Assembly (NCBI GenBank): GCA_937900165.1
Contig: CALCCX010000326.1
Location: 1-5,423 of the forward strand
Reading direction: 5' to 3'
Source of the DNA: an uncultured Acidimicrobiia bacterium
GTDB lineage: Bacteria > Actinomycetota > Acidimicrobiia > Spongiisociales > Spongiisociaceae
DNA length: 5,423 bases
Shown in pieces: positions 1 through 5,411 of the stretch. The stretch's first letter is position 1. Each line of letters starts with the position of its first letter. The notes under the pieces are model-generated. The model saw only the letters and a list, made by a program, of their open reading frames with translations, searched no databases and was not told the DNA's origin. The position numbers were made by a program, and so were the translations under genes.

Positions 1-287
1 GGCACCGGCAGGGCGGCAAAGTGGGCCATGATGTCAAAGGCCGAAAGATGGTTGGAGATGATCACGTAGGAGCGGCTGGGATCGATGTTCTCGCGGCCTA
101 CCACCTCCAGGTTTACTTTGGCCAGCCACATCCACATGGCTGCCCAGCGTCTGATTACCCACTCGACGAAAGGGCTGTCGTTCTTGACAATGGCCGTGGC
201 GGTTACGATCGAAGCGGCAACTGCGGTGACCGGAACCATGACCACAAAGGTCACGAACGTCCTGATGAGGTCACCTACGAATCGCAT
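1..287 (-). CDS. plsC: PlsC-type 1-acyl-sn-glycerol-3-phosphate acyltransferase, N-terminal part (cut by contig end)
   Basis: The reverse strand from an ATG at 287 reads MRFVGDLIRTF and stays open to base 1, giving 95 complete codons with no stop. Residues 9-33 form a hydrophobic, probably membrane-inserted stretch. Residues 66-95 match the acyltransferase block I of the PlsC/LPLAT family: ENIDPSRSYVIISNHLSAFD contains the catalytic NH-x4-D signature (N79, H80, D85). Family knowledge: these enzymes acylate lysophosphatidic acid at the inner face of the membrane during phospholipid synthesis; some relatives acylate other acceptors, so the substrate is inferred. The usual length is about 200-250 aa, so roughly 40% of the protein is here. 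No clear Shine-Dalgarno precedes the ATG. A TACCCT hexamer 8 nt upstream may be a -10 for a nearly leaderless mRNA. The gene diverges from the glycosylase gene at 386. Confidence 0.88.
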   Translation of the reverse strand, partial: MRFVGDLIRTFVTFVVMVPVTAVAASIVTATAIVKNDSPFVEWVIRRWAAMWMWLAKVNLEVVGRENIDPSRSYVIISNHLSAFDIMAHFAALPV

Positions 288-385
288 GATCGCCCAGGGT
301 ACCGGGTCGCCTGGCGGCGTCCCAGACTGTCCGGTCCGGCATCGGCAAGGCGGGCTACCCTGCCGGATTTGTAGGAGGGAACCAG
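288..385. promoter_or_regulatory. Divergent intergenic region with possible back-to-back -10 elements
   Basis: This 98-bp gap must hold the start signals for plsC (minus) and the glycosylase operon (plus). CAGGGTA at 295-301 and its exact complement TACCCTG at 356-362 form an inverted pair. Read outward on the two strands, each supplies a TACCCT hexamer (TANNNT type) upstream of the respective gene. No convincing -35 was found on either side. A clear Shine-Dalgarno GGAGGG lies at 374-379, 6 nt before the plus-strand ATG. The promoter reading is weak, and the repeat could equally be an operator or chance. Confidence 0.3.
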
Positions 386-1579
386 ATGCCGCCCGTGCGG
401 ATGAGCAATGCCCAGGCCGTGCGGGCCCAGCTCGGCGCCCAGGGGTTCGGCGATCCTCGGCCTGGCGGCTCGGTCGACGTGCGTCATTTCCGTCGGATGA
501 TCCGGCGTATTGCCTTGCTCCAGATCGACTCGGTCAACGTCCTGACCAGGTCGCACTACCTCCCGGTATTTGCCCGCCTCGGTCCATACGATCGTGGACG
601 GCTCGACCGATTCATCTACGACGGCCCCGAAATGTTCGAGTACTGGTCACATGAGCAGGCCTATACGCCGATTGGTCTGCATTCGGCCACCCGCTTCAAA
701 ATGGCAGCTTCTGAGGGTCGGGGTTGGAAGAGGATCGCGGAGATCGAACGTGACCATCCCGGATATATCGACGCAGTTCTCGATGAGGTCGGCGAGCGGG
801 GTCCGATCAGTTCTCGCCTACTCGACGACCCAGGGGAGCGGACGGGCCCATGGTGGGGGTACGGGAAGGGCAAGATCGCTCTCGAATGGTTGTTCACCAT
901 TGGCAAGGTCGCGGTGGCCAAGCGGGCCAATTTTGAACGTTTCTACGACCTCCCCGAGCGAGTGATCCCACCCGAGGTACTCGCCCAGCAGACGCTTGAT
1001 CCCGCATCGGCGCATCGGGTCAGGGTGTCGGCTGCCGTCAAGGCGCTTGGGGTTGGGACCGTAAAGGATGTCGCGGACTACTTTCGAATGAAGGTCACCG
1101 AGACCGCAGAGGCACTCGATGCTCTTGTCGACACCGGCGAGGCAACTCGAGTCGATGTGTCGGAGTGGGGAAGGCCGGCCTACGCTGATCCCGAGCTGGT
1201 AATACCGCGTACGATCAGCGGAATCGCCCTGCTGTCCCCGTTCGATCCGGTCGTATGGGATCGGGCCAGGGCTGAGCGAATGTATGGCTTTCACTATCGA
1301 ATCGAGATCTACACCCCTGAGCCCAAGCGAGTGTTCGGTTACTACGTTCTCCCGATCCTCTTCGATGGGCAACTCGTCGGTCGAGTCGATCTCAAGGCCG
1401 ATCGGCAGGCTGGAGTGCTCAGGGCCAAGGGCGCATTCGCCGAACCAGGAGTCGATCGGAAGGCGCTGGCGCCTGTGTTGGCGACCGAGCTCGAATCGAT
1501 GGCTGGCTGGCTTGGGCTCGGCGAGGTCGAGGTTGGCAACAACGGCGACCTGGCCGATCTATTGGTTAGGTCGCTGTGA
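386..1579 (+). CDS. ycaQ: YcaQ/AlkX-family winged-helix DNA glycosylase (HTH_42)
   Basis: This 397-aa protein has the hallmarks of the YcaQ (AlkX/AlkZ, HTH_42, formerly DUF1006) family. Residues 42-52 are IALLQIDSVNV, containing the Q-x-D catalytic motif (Q46, D48) typical of YcaQ/AlkX; the Streptomyces AlkZ branch has Q-x-Q instead. Other family blocks are YWSHEQAYTPI (86-96), ALEWLFTIGKVAVAKR (165-180), LLSPFDPVVWDR (282-293), GFHYRIEIY (301-309) and LVGRVDLKADR (330-340). Family knowledge: E. coli YcaQ unhooks DNA interstrand crosslinks and removes bulky N7-alkyl adducts, using tandem winged helices. The substrate range here is inferred. The length is normal. The ATG at 386 is chosen because GGAGGG ends 6 nt before it; an in-frame ATG at 401 is less well placed. 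The stop overlaps the next start (GTGA at 1576-1579), so the two genes should be co-translated. No SOS box is seen upstream. Confidence 0.9.
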   Translation: MPPVRMSNAQAVRAQLGAQGFGDPRPGGSVDVRHFRRMIRRIALLQIDSVNVLTRSHYLPVFARLGPYDRGRLDRFIYDGPEMFEYWSHEQAYTPIGLHSATRFKMAASEGRGWKRIAEIERDHPGYIDAVLDEVGERGPISSRLLDDPGERTGPWWGYGKGKIALEWLFTIGKVAVAKRANFERFYDLPERVIPPEVLAQQTLDPASAHRVRVSAAVKALGVGTVKDVADYFRMKVTETAEALDALVDTGEATRVDVSEWGRPAYADPELVIPRTISGIALLSPFDPVVWDRARAERMYGFHYRIEIYTPEPKRVFGYYVLPILFDGQLVGRVDLKADRQAGVLRAKGAFAEPGVDRKALAPVLATELESMAGWLGLGEVEVGNNGDLADLLVRSL

Positions 1580-2139
1580 TCGAACCCGGCCTATCGGCGA
1601 GCAAGTCAGAGTGGCGACGCTGGGCCGCTGATAGACGCCAGGATTTGCCGAGCAGCCGAGCGTTCGTCTCTCATATCCTTGAATGGCTTCGGCAGGCGCC
1701 CCCTGGCCTCGTGGTGACCTACCTTGCGATGGGCGATGAGATTGATCTGGCCGAGACCGTCGCACGATCTGATCGACGATTCGGTCTCACCAGGACCCCA
1801 CCACCTGGGGGTCTATTGACCGTGCACGCGTACGAGTCGGCTCGAGAGCCACATCGGTTCGGGTTCGATCAACCGGTTGCCGAATCTGAACAGATCCCAG
1901 CCTCCGAGATTGCGGTGGTCTTGGTCCCCGGGCTCGTGTTCGATGAACATGGCGGCAGGTTGGGGCGAGGTGCCGGCTACTACGATCGCTTTCTCGCGGC
2001 CCTCACCGATGACGTGTTTCTGGTCGGCATCGTCCCTGACGAGTTGATTGTGGCGCGGCTACCCGACGAGACGCACGACGTTGCGATGACCCATCTCGCA
2101 ACCGAAACCGGCGTACGGTCGGTCCGTACTCCTGGGTGA
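1576..2139 (+). CDS. ygfA: 5-formyltetrahydrofolate cyclo-ligase (5,10-methenyl-THF synthetase)
   Basis: This 187-aa protein has the standard length of the family (about 180-200 aa). The diagnostic C-terminal signature is at residues 117-138: VPGLVFDEHGG followed by RLGRGAGYYDRF, which forms the phosphate/ATP-binding and folate-site loop. The N-terminal KSEWRRWAADRRQDL (10-24) fits the Lys/Arg-rich nucleotide-binding start of the family. Function: ATP-dependent conversion of 5-formyl-THF to 5,10-methenyl-THF in the cytosol, which salvages folate trapped as the 5-formyl form. The start is GTG at 1576, overlapping the stop of the glycosylase gene by 4 nt; it has no separate Shine-Dalgarno need if translation is coupled. 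It ends 17 bp from the stop of the convergent gene. A functional link with the glycosylase is not obvious; the pairing may simply be a shared transcript. Confidence 0.93.
   Translation: MIEPGLSASKSEWRRWAADRRQDLPSSRAFVSHILEWLRQAPPGLVVTYLAMGDEIDLAETVARSDRRFGLTRTPPPGGLLTVHAYESAREPHRFGFDQPVAESEQIPASEIAVVLVPGLVFDEHGGRLGRGAGYYDRFLAALTDDVFLVGIVPDELIVARLPDETHDVAMTHLATETGVRSVRTPG
2113..2129. repeat. Perfect 6-bp-arm inverted repeat at the 3' end of the cyclo-ligase gene
   Basis: GTACGG (2113-2118) and CCGTAC (2124-2129) flank a TCGGT loop, just inside the cyclo-ligase stop at 2137-2139 and between two convergent genes. A hairpin here could help end transcription from either side. However, no T-run follows directly on either strand (the nearest TTTT, at 2155-2158, is 25 nt away), so it is not called a terminator. 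Confidence 0.35.
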
Positions 2140-2156
2140 GTGCAGTCCGGAGAGTT

Positions 2157-2903
2157 TTATCCTCCTAGGCCCGCCACCCAGTCCTGGGGCCCACTCGGCG
2201 CTTGCGCGGATGCCTGAACGCCGAATGCATCATCCGGAATCTCGATGAAGGCGTCTGCTTCCCATAGGCCGGCCTCGATGGCGACGTCGGAACGGCCGTG
2301 ACCCGCCGACCCCCACTCCACGTATGAGATGATCGCCTCGGCCGACCCGAAGTCCGAGGACAGATACAGCCCCATCTCACCGTCGTCCCTGCTGAAATCG
2401 TCCAGAGAGCCGTTGGCGGTGAGGACTGCCACCGCCGATGACGCGGTAAGGGAAGCTCCGTCTCCTGCTGCCACCCAGACAGATTCGAGTGGCGCCAACT
2501 CGATGTCGGGCAACGTGAAGTAGAACGGCCTCTGACAAAGGGCCAGGCCACCGACTGAGGCGGTTGATCCACCAACGTTGGTGATCACTACATACCCTCC
2601 CTCGCCAAAAACAATCTCGGTGATGGCGAACTGGGCAGGCAACCCCGAATCTGGGACGGGCTCAGGTGCCGTGTCGATCGATTGAACTTCCGTGGTATCA
2701 GTGGTGACTTCGGCTGCACCTCCGCCGGCGGAGGTGGTAACGGATATGTCGGTACTCGGCAGGGAGGTGGATGTGGCCTGCACTGGTGAAGCATCGGTGC
2801 GGTCGTTTGGCAAAGGGGCGGTTGACTCTGGACTTCTCTGGATGATGAGCACGACAAGGACCACCAAGACGACCACGGCGACCAGGCTGAAGGCTTTTCT
2901 CAT
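2157..2903 (-). CDS. Membrane-anchored protein with a lamin-tail-like domain
   Basis: This 248-aa protein has a clear three-part layout. Residues 1-22 (MRK, then an almost pure Val/Leu/Ile/Ala stretch) are a signal anchor or uncleaved signal peptide. Residues about 23-90 are a flexible Thr/Ser/Pro/Ala-rich linker, as in extracellular stalks. Residues about 91-230 resemble a lamin-tail domain (Ig-like beta sandwich): FAITEIVFGEGGYVVITNVG at 92-111, then a VGGLALCQ strand, LPDIELAPLESVWVAAG (131-147), a glycine-rich L-x-L segment, and ISYVEWGSAGHGRSD (192-206). Lamin-tail domains in secreted bacterial proteins often accompany hydrolases or act as adhesion or substrate-binding modules; no enzymatic motif is visible here. 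The ATG at 2903 has a Shine-Dalgarno AGGGAG (complement of 2909-2914) 5 nt upstream. It lies 76 bp downstream of the SGNH hydrolase gene on the same strand, so it may be the last gene of that operon. The domain assignment is by eye. Confidence 0.75.
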   Translation of the reverse strand: MRKAFSLVAVVVLVVLVVLIIQRSPESTAPLPNDRTDASPVQATSTSLPSTDISVTTSAGGGAAEVTTDTTEVQSIDTAPEPVPDSGLPAQFAITEIVFGEGGYVVITNVGGSTASVGGLALCQRPFYFTLPDIELAPLESVWVAAGDGASLTASSAVAVLTANGSLDDFSRDDGEMGLYLSSDFGSAEAIISYVEWGSAGHGRSDVAIEAGLWEADAFIEIPDDAFGVQASAQAPSGPQDWVAGLGG

Positions 2904-2979
2904 GGCATCTCCCTAGTTTGTCGTTGCGACGCTCCACGTCTGAACAAACCGAGCCAACGAAGAGCGTGCGTTGCCGAGT

Positions 2980-3777
2980 CTATCCGTTCGGCCGTTTGGA
3001 GCCGATGATGTGGCTGATGGCCCGGCACAGGGTCGGCGCAGCGGCTCTCGCCCATACCCGTTGGCCGGCCTGATTGGGATGGAAGAGATCGGGTGTGAAC
3101 AGGTTCGGGTTGGCACGAAAGACCGGGCCGGCCAGCTCATACAGCGGCACTTTTAGAACCTGCTCATGATTCGCCGCGACCTCTAGCTGCATCCGGTCAA
3201 CCATTTTGCCTCGAGCTCTGGCCAGGCCGGCGAGCGGATGCGGTAGCCGGGGGATGGTGCCGAGGTCTCCGATCCCCAACAACACTACGACCGAGATCGA
3301 CGCCAGGCCGGACAGAATCGTGTTCAGATCGCGCCTCATCGACGGCATCGTGACCCCACGGAGCGAATCGTTGGATCCGATCGAGATGATCGCCAGATCA
3401 GGGGAGGCGGCCACTGCCAAGACGAGCTGATCGTCGACTACATCTCGTACCCTGGCCCCGCCCTTGGCGAATGACCGAATGCAGTGGCCGAGGCCGTCGA
3501 CCATTTCGAGTGCCTGATGGAGCCAGATGTCTTCGGGACGCTCGAGGCCGGGGCCCGTCAGAGTGGAATCGCCAAGCGCCACGATCTGGATGGGTGTGAC
3601 ATTGGCATCTGAGGTCGGTACCGATATGTCATGGTCTTGGTAGTGGGGAAGTGGCCGATGCCCGGCGTGGTAGCCCTGGGCGGCGACCAGCGCCGCGGCA
3701 CCGATACCGACGATCAACGGCCCACGGACATTGGGTTTTGAGGGGCGGGAGGCCACGGCATTGTTCCTTGCAACCAT
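2980..3777 (-). CDS. SGNH/GDSL-family hydrolase with N-terminal membrane anchor
   Basis: From the ATG at 3777 this encodes 265 aa. The SGNH blocks are in order: block I VALGDSTL with nucleophile S71; a likely block II glycine in AKGGAR (105-110); block III IGSND with oxyanion-hole N136; and block V DLFHPNQAG with catalytic D230 and H233. An N-terminal basic segment followed by a hydrophobic stretch (about residues 20-35) suggests a signal anchor with the enzyme outside the membrane. Family knowledge: members are esterases, lipases, thioesterases or carbohydrate deacetylases; sequence alone does not fix the substrate. ATG 3777 is preferred over the in-frame TTG just before it (3780) because it overlaps the stop of the upstream 50-aa ORF (TGATG), a classical translational-coupling arrangement. 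Downstream, 76 bp away, is the lamin-tail-like gene, suggesting a joint cell-surface role (inference). Confidence 0.9.
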   Translation of the reverse strand: MVARNNAVASRPSKPNVRGPLIVGIGAAALVAAQGYHAGHRPLPHYQDHDISVPTSDANVTPIQIVALGDSTLTGPGLERPEDIWLHQALEMVDGLGHCIRSFAKGGARVRDVVDDQLVLAVAASPDLAIISIGSNDSLRGVTMPSMRRDLNTILSGLASISVVVLLGIGDLGTIPRLPHPLAGLARARGKMVDRMQLEVAANHEQVLKVPLYELAGPVFRANPNLFTPDLFHPNQAGQRVWARAAAPTLCRAISHIIGSKRPNG

Positions 3778-3929
3778 CAATCTTCGCCAGATGTCAGGCG
3801 CCTGACCTGGATCAGGGCTTGGGCGGTCTCGGCGGCTACTGCTGCATCGCGGCAGTAGAGGTCGTCGTGGATCTGTTCGATCAACTCGCTGGTCTCAAGG
3901 GAGTTGAGACCGAGTTCGTCGTCGCTCAA
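3777..3929 (-). CDS. Small 50-aa acidic hypothetical protein, coupled to the SGNH hydrolase
   Basis: The reverse strand from TTG 3929 encodes 50 aa, beginning MSDDELGLNSLETSELIEQI and ending LTSGED. Three things support it as real. A GGAG Shine-Dalgarno (complement of 3935-3938) sits 5 nt before the TTG. The frame is closed upstream by a TAG, and TTG is the only usable start. Its TGA shares one base with the hydrolase ATG (TGATG). The protein is Glu/Asp-rich and looks largely alpha-helical. Residues 6-20 (LGLNSLETSELIEQI) superficially resemble the phosphopantetheine-site helix of acyl carrier proteins (D-S-L-x-x-x-E-L), with Asn in place of Asp. However, the helix I and helix III/IV parts of an ACP are absent, so no function is assigned. 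It could be a small regulator, a partner of the hydrolase, or a coupling leader. Confidence 0.6.
   Translation of the reverse strand: MSDDELGLNSLETSELIEQIHDDLYCRDAAVAAETAQALIQVRRLTSGED
3793..3806. repeat. Perfect 14-bp palindrome
   Basis: GTCAGGCGCCTGAC is a loopless perfect dyad inside the 3' part of the 50-aa ORF, about 16 bp upstream of the SGNH hydrolase ATG. It could be a protein-binding site, but a palindrome of this length is expected by chance roughly once in three windows of this size. Confidence 0.4.
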
Positions 3930-3934
3930 GGGGA

Positions 3935-3938
3935 CTCC
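3935..3938 (-). promoter_or_regulatory. Ribosome binding site deciding the TTG start of the 50-aa ORF
   Basis: On the reverse strand the order is GGAG, five bases (TCCCC), then TTG. The match to the anti-Shine-Dalgarno and the 5-nt spacing are good. It is the main reason for accepting the non-ATG start at 3929. Confidence 0.55.
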
Positions 3939-4073
3939 AGGAAGGGGTGATCGACATGGATGGAAATAGTCGGCAGGAGACTACCCGGGATAGCGCAGGA
4001 GCCGGGCGGAAAAAGGGGCAGATAGCCATGTGGAGATCGCTGCCGGCAAAAGGGTGAGCCGAGGGCGGACGAC

Positions 4074-4094
4074 GGATAGCGGATAGCGGACGGC
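4074..4094. repeat. Short tandem heptamer repeat upstream of the SOS box
   Basis: GGATAGC occurs twice in tandem (4074-4080, 4081-4087), followed by the degenerate copy GGACGGC (4088-4094). It lies in the divergent region between the small ORF and dnaE2. The rest of that region (3940-4073) shows no gene or clear terminator; a promoter for the minus-strand cluster must lie there but could not be picked out. An 8-mer of the repeat (GCGGATAG) recurs at 4437-4444, at the left edge of the dnaE2 insertion. Confidence 0.5.
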
Positions 4095-4102
4095 GTATTT
4101 CA

Positions 4103-4118
4103 TCGAACATACGTTCGA
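4103..4118. promoter_or_regulatory. LexA-binding SOS box upstream of dnaE2
   Basis: TCGAACATACGTTCGA is an exact match to the actinobacterial/Bacillus-type LexA consensus (TCGAAC-N4-GTTCGA). The dyad extends one more base on each side (A4102/T4119), giving 7-bp perfect arms. It ends directly at the -10 hexamer and fills the spacer of the promoter, so bound LexA should block RNA polymerase. This predicts DNA-damage induction of dnaE2, as known for dnaE2 in mycobacteria. Confidence 0.95.
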
Positions 4119-4124
4119 TATGAT
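4119..4124 (+). promoter_or_regulatory. dnaE2 promoter -10 element predicting a leaderless mRNA
   Basis: TATGAT is five of six to TATAAT. Counting its last T as -7 places +1 at 4131, the A of the dnaE2 ATG. The -35 position (about 4096-4101) matches poorly. AGGAAG at 4125-4130 touches the ATG and is too close to act as a normal Shine-Dalgarno, which also favours leaderless initiation, a common mode in Actinobacteria. Confidence 0.65.
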
Positions 4125-4130
4125 AGGAAG

Positions 4131-5345
4131 ATGACTTCCCGATATGCCGAGTTGCACGCCCATTCCAACTTCAGCTTTCTCGACGGGGCCTCGCATCCGG
4201 AGCGGCTGGTTGAGCGGGCGGCCGAACTTGGCTATGAGGCGCTGGCCGTCACCGATCATGACGGGTTCTATGGGCTGGTGAAGTTCTGGTCTGCGGCCCG
4301 TCGGGTTGGGCTGCCGGCCGTATACGGGGCTGAGTTGTCGCTGGAAGCCGACGGGTCGGCCGAGTTGTCGAACGAGGAGGCCAATCCGCTGGAGGTGGCC
4401 AGATTGCGCGATGCCGAACGGACCATGGGGGGTCCCGCGGATAGGGATCACGCTTTGCCGGGTCGGGAGCCGTCCTTTTCCGCTCAAGCCCCTTCGGGGC
4501 GGGCCGCTCGGGCCCCGGCGCCAGCTCCAAGTCTCGCTAGGGCGAGCCAATCCGCTACGCCTCGGAGCAATGCGAGTGAAGGCAACCGGTGGCGGCGTGG
4601 GCGGATTCGCCGTTCGCACAGAACGAAATCGGCCGAGCGTGGTCCGAGGGATCATCTGGTGCTGCTGGCTCCTTCCCCCGATGGATATGCGCAGTTGAGT
4701 CGGCTTGTGACTACCGCCCAGCTGCGCGGCGAAAAAGATCGGCCCTCATACCGGTTTGAGGACGTCGCTCAGGCGGCATCCGGCGGCGATCTGGTGGCAT
4801 TGAGCGGCTGTTGGCAGGGTTCGATCCCTCGGGCCGCTCAGGCCGGTGACCTCGACGGTGCGCTGCGGGCGGCTTCCAAGCTCAGGGAGATCTTCGGTCG
4901 GCGCCTCCACCTGGAATTGTGGGATCACCGGATGCCGGAGGACGACCTACGCAACGATGTCATGTGGGAAGTGGGACAGCGTTTGCGGTTGCCGGTGGTG
5001 GCGACCAATAACGTGCACTACGCCGACCGCCGCGACGCCGACCTGGCCGAGGTACTTGCCGCCATCGGGGGACGCCGATCCCTGCAAGAACAGGATGGCT
5101 TTCGGCCGGCCACCGACGAACGCTACCTCAAATCGCCGGAGGAGATGTTCGCCCGGTTCGCTCGATATCCAGGGGTGGTTGAGCGGGCCGCCGACCTGGG
5201 CAGGGATCTGGCGTTCGATCTCCGCCTGGTCGCTCCCAGCCTTCCCAACTTCCCGATGCCCGATCACTTTCGAAGCGAGATGGACTACCTCAGGCATCTG
5301 ACCTTTGAGGGAGCCAGACGGGTCTACCCAGGTGCCGACAATGGC
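4131..5345 (+). CDS. dnaE2: Error-prone DNA polymerase III alpha-type subunit DnaE2 (ImuC), N-terminal 405 aa
   Basis: The protein starts MTSRYAELHAHSNFSFLDGAS, the DnaE2/ImuC-type N-terminus (DnaE1 differs). This is the PHP domain: H9-x-H11 (motif I), TDHDGFYG with D42-H43-D44 (motif II), YGAELSL with E68, and ATNNVHYADRRDADLAEVLAAI (291-312) with H296. The metal-ligand pattern looks retained, unlike many proteobacterial DnaE2 proteins. Role (family): translesion synthesis and induced mutagenesis after damage, with ImuB and ImuA', which are not in this window. Full length is about 1,050-1,100 aa, so the palm, fingers and later domains are missing. The true gene runs off the contig at 5345. 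The following residues RSEEHTSELQSH and the TGA at 5382-5384 are translated adapter and must be removed. Residues 105-172 are an extra 68-aa basic, Ala/Pro/Ser-rich insertion relative to what I recall of the family. Regulation: SOS box at 4103-4118. Confidence 0.93.
4443..4646. mobile_element. 204-bp in-frame palindromic/MITE-like insertion in dnaE2
   Basis: AGGGATCA occurs at 4443-4450 and again at 4647-4654. The interval is exactly 204 bp (68 codons) and both copies are read in the same frame as Arg-Asp-His. Just inside are imperfect terminal inverted repeats, CACGCTTTGCCG (4449-4460) and CGGCCGAGCGTG (4630-4641), 10 of 12 complementary. The interior holds hairpins GCCCC-TTC-GGGGC (4488-4500), CTCGC-TAGG-GCGAG (4533-4546) and several GC palindromes (GGGCCC at 4510-4515, GGCGCC at 4518-4523). 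Removing one repeat unit would join GGPAD directly to RDHLVLLAPSPDGY, restoring a compact PHP domain. No transposase is encoded, so it would be non-autonomous. The direct repeat and the inverted repeats do not abut cleanly on the right (5-bp gap), so the exact boundaries are uncertain. The alternative is a lineage-specific expanded loop. Confidence 0.5.
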
Positions 5346-5411
5346 AGATCGGAAGAGCACACGTCTGAACTCCAGTCACACTGATATACCTCGTATGCCG
5401 TCTTCTGCTTG
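5346..5411 (+). other. Illumina TruSeq indexed adapter (sequencing artefact)
   Basis: From AGATCGGAAGAGC at 5346 to GTCTTCTGCTTG ending at 5411, the sequence is the full TruSeq read-1 3' adapter. The index ACTGAT is at 5380-5385 (TruSeq LT index 25, as I recall), followed by AT and the flow-cell primer. One mismatch to the standard adapter is visible at 5389 (C for T). It is not genomic. It creates the false C-terminus and stop of the dnaE2 reading frame. Confidence 0.98.

Noticed and set aside
85..654. Plus-strand ORF of 189 codons overlapping plsC and the glycosylase start
   Set aside because: It is antisense to the conserved PlsC NHx4D region and out of frame with the glycosylase. The translation is low-complexity with no family signature.
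818..1372. Reverse-strand ORF of 184 codons inside the glycosylase gene
   Set aside because: It is fully antisense to conserved YcaQ-family blocks, with no ribosome binding site or recognisable domain.
2149..2165. Rho-independent terminator GGAG...CTCC with TTTT between the convergent genes
   Set aside because: The stem is only four pairs and the T-run lies in the loop rather than after the stem.
2175..2215. Shared SAQAPSG peptide between the lamin-tail protein and the dnaE2 insertion
   Set aside because: The codons differ at most synonymous positions and both segments are low-complexity, so common origin is not supported.
3870..3929. Acyl carrier protein identity for the 50-aa ORF
   Set aside because: Only about 15 residues resemble the carrier helix. 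The protein lacks ACP helix I, the Asp of the DSL motif is Asn, and the C-terminal half does not match ACP helices III and IV.
3895..4110. Reverse-strand ORF of 71 codons in the divergent region
   Set aside because: It starts inside the SOS box, is Arg/Pro-rich without a family match, and its end overlaps the better-supported 50-aa ORF in another frame.
3981..4655. Long reverse-strand ORF of 224 codons opposite the start of dnaE2
   Set aside because: It lies antisense to the well-supported PHP-domain coding sequence, runs through the dnaE2 promoter and SOS box, and its Pro/Arg-rich translation matches no recognisable family. It is a GC-rich shadow frame.
5346..5384. C-terminal residues RSEEHTSELQSH and stop codon of the dnaE2 frame
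   Set aside because: They are translated from the Illumina adapter, not from genomic DNA; the real gene continues beyond the contig.
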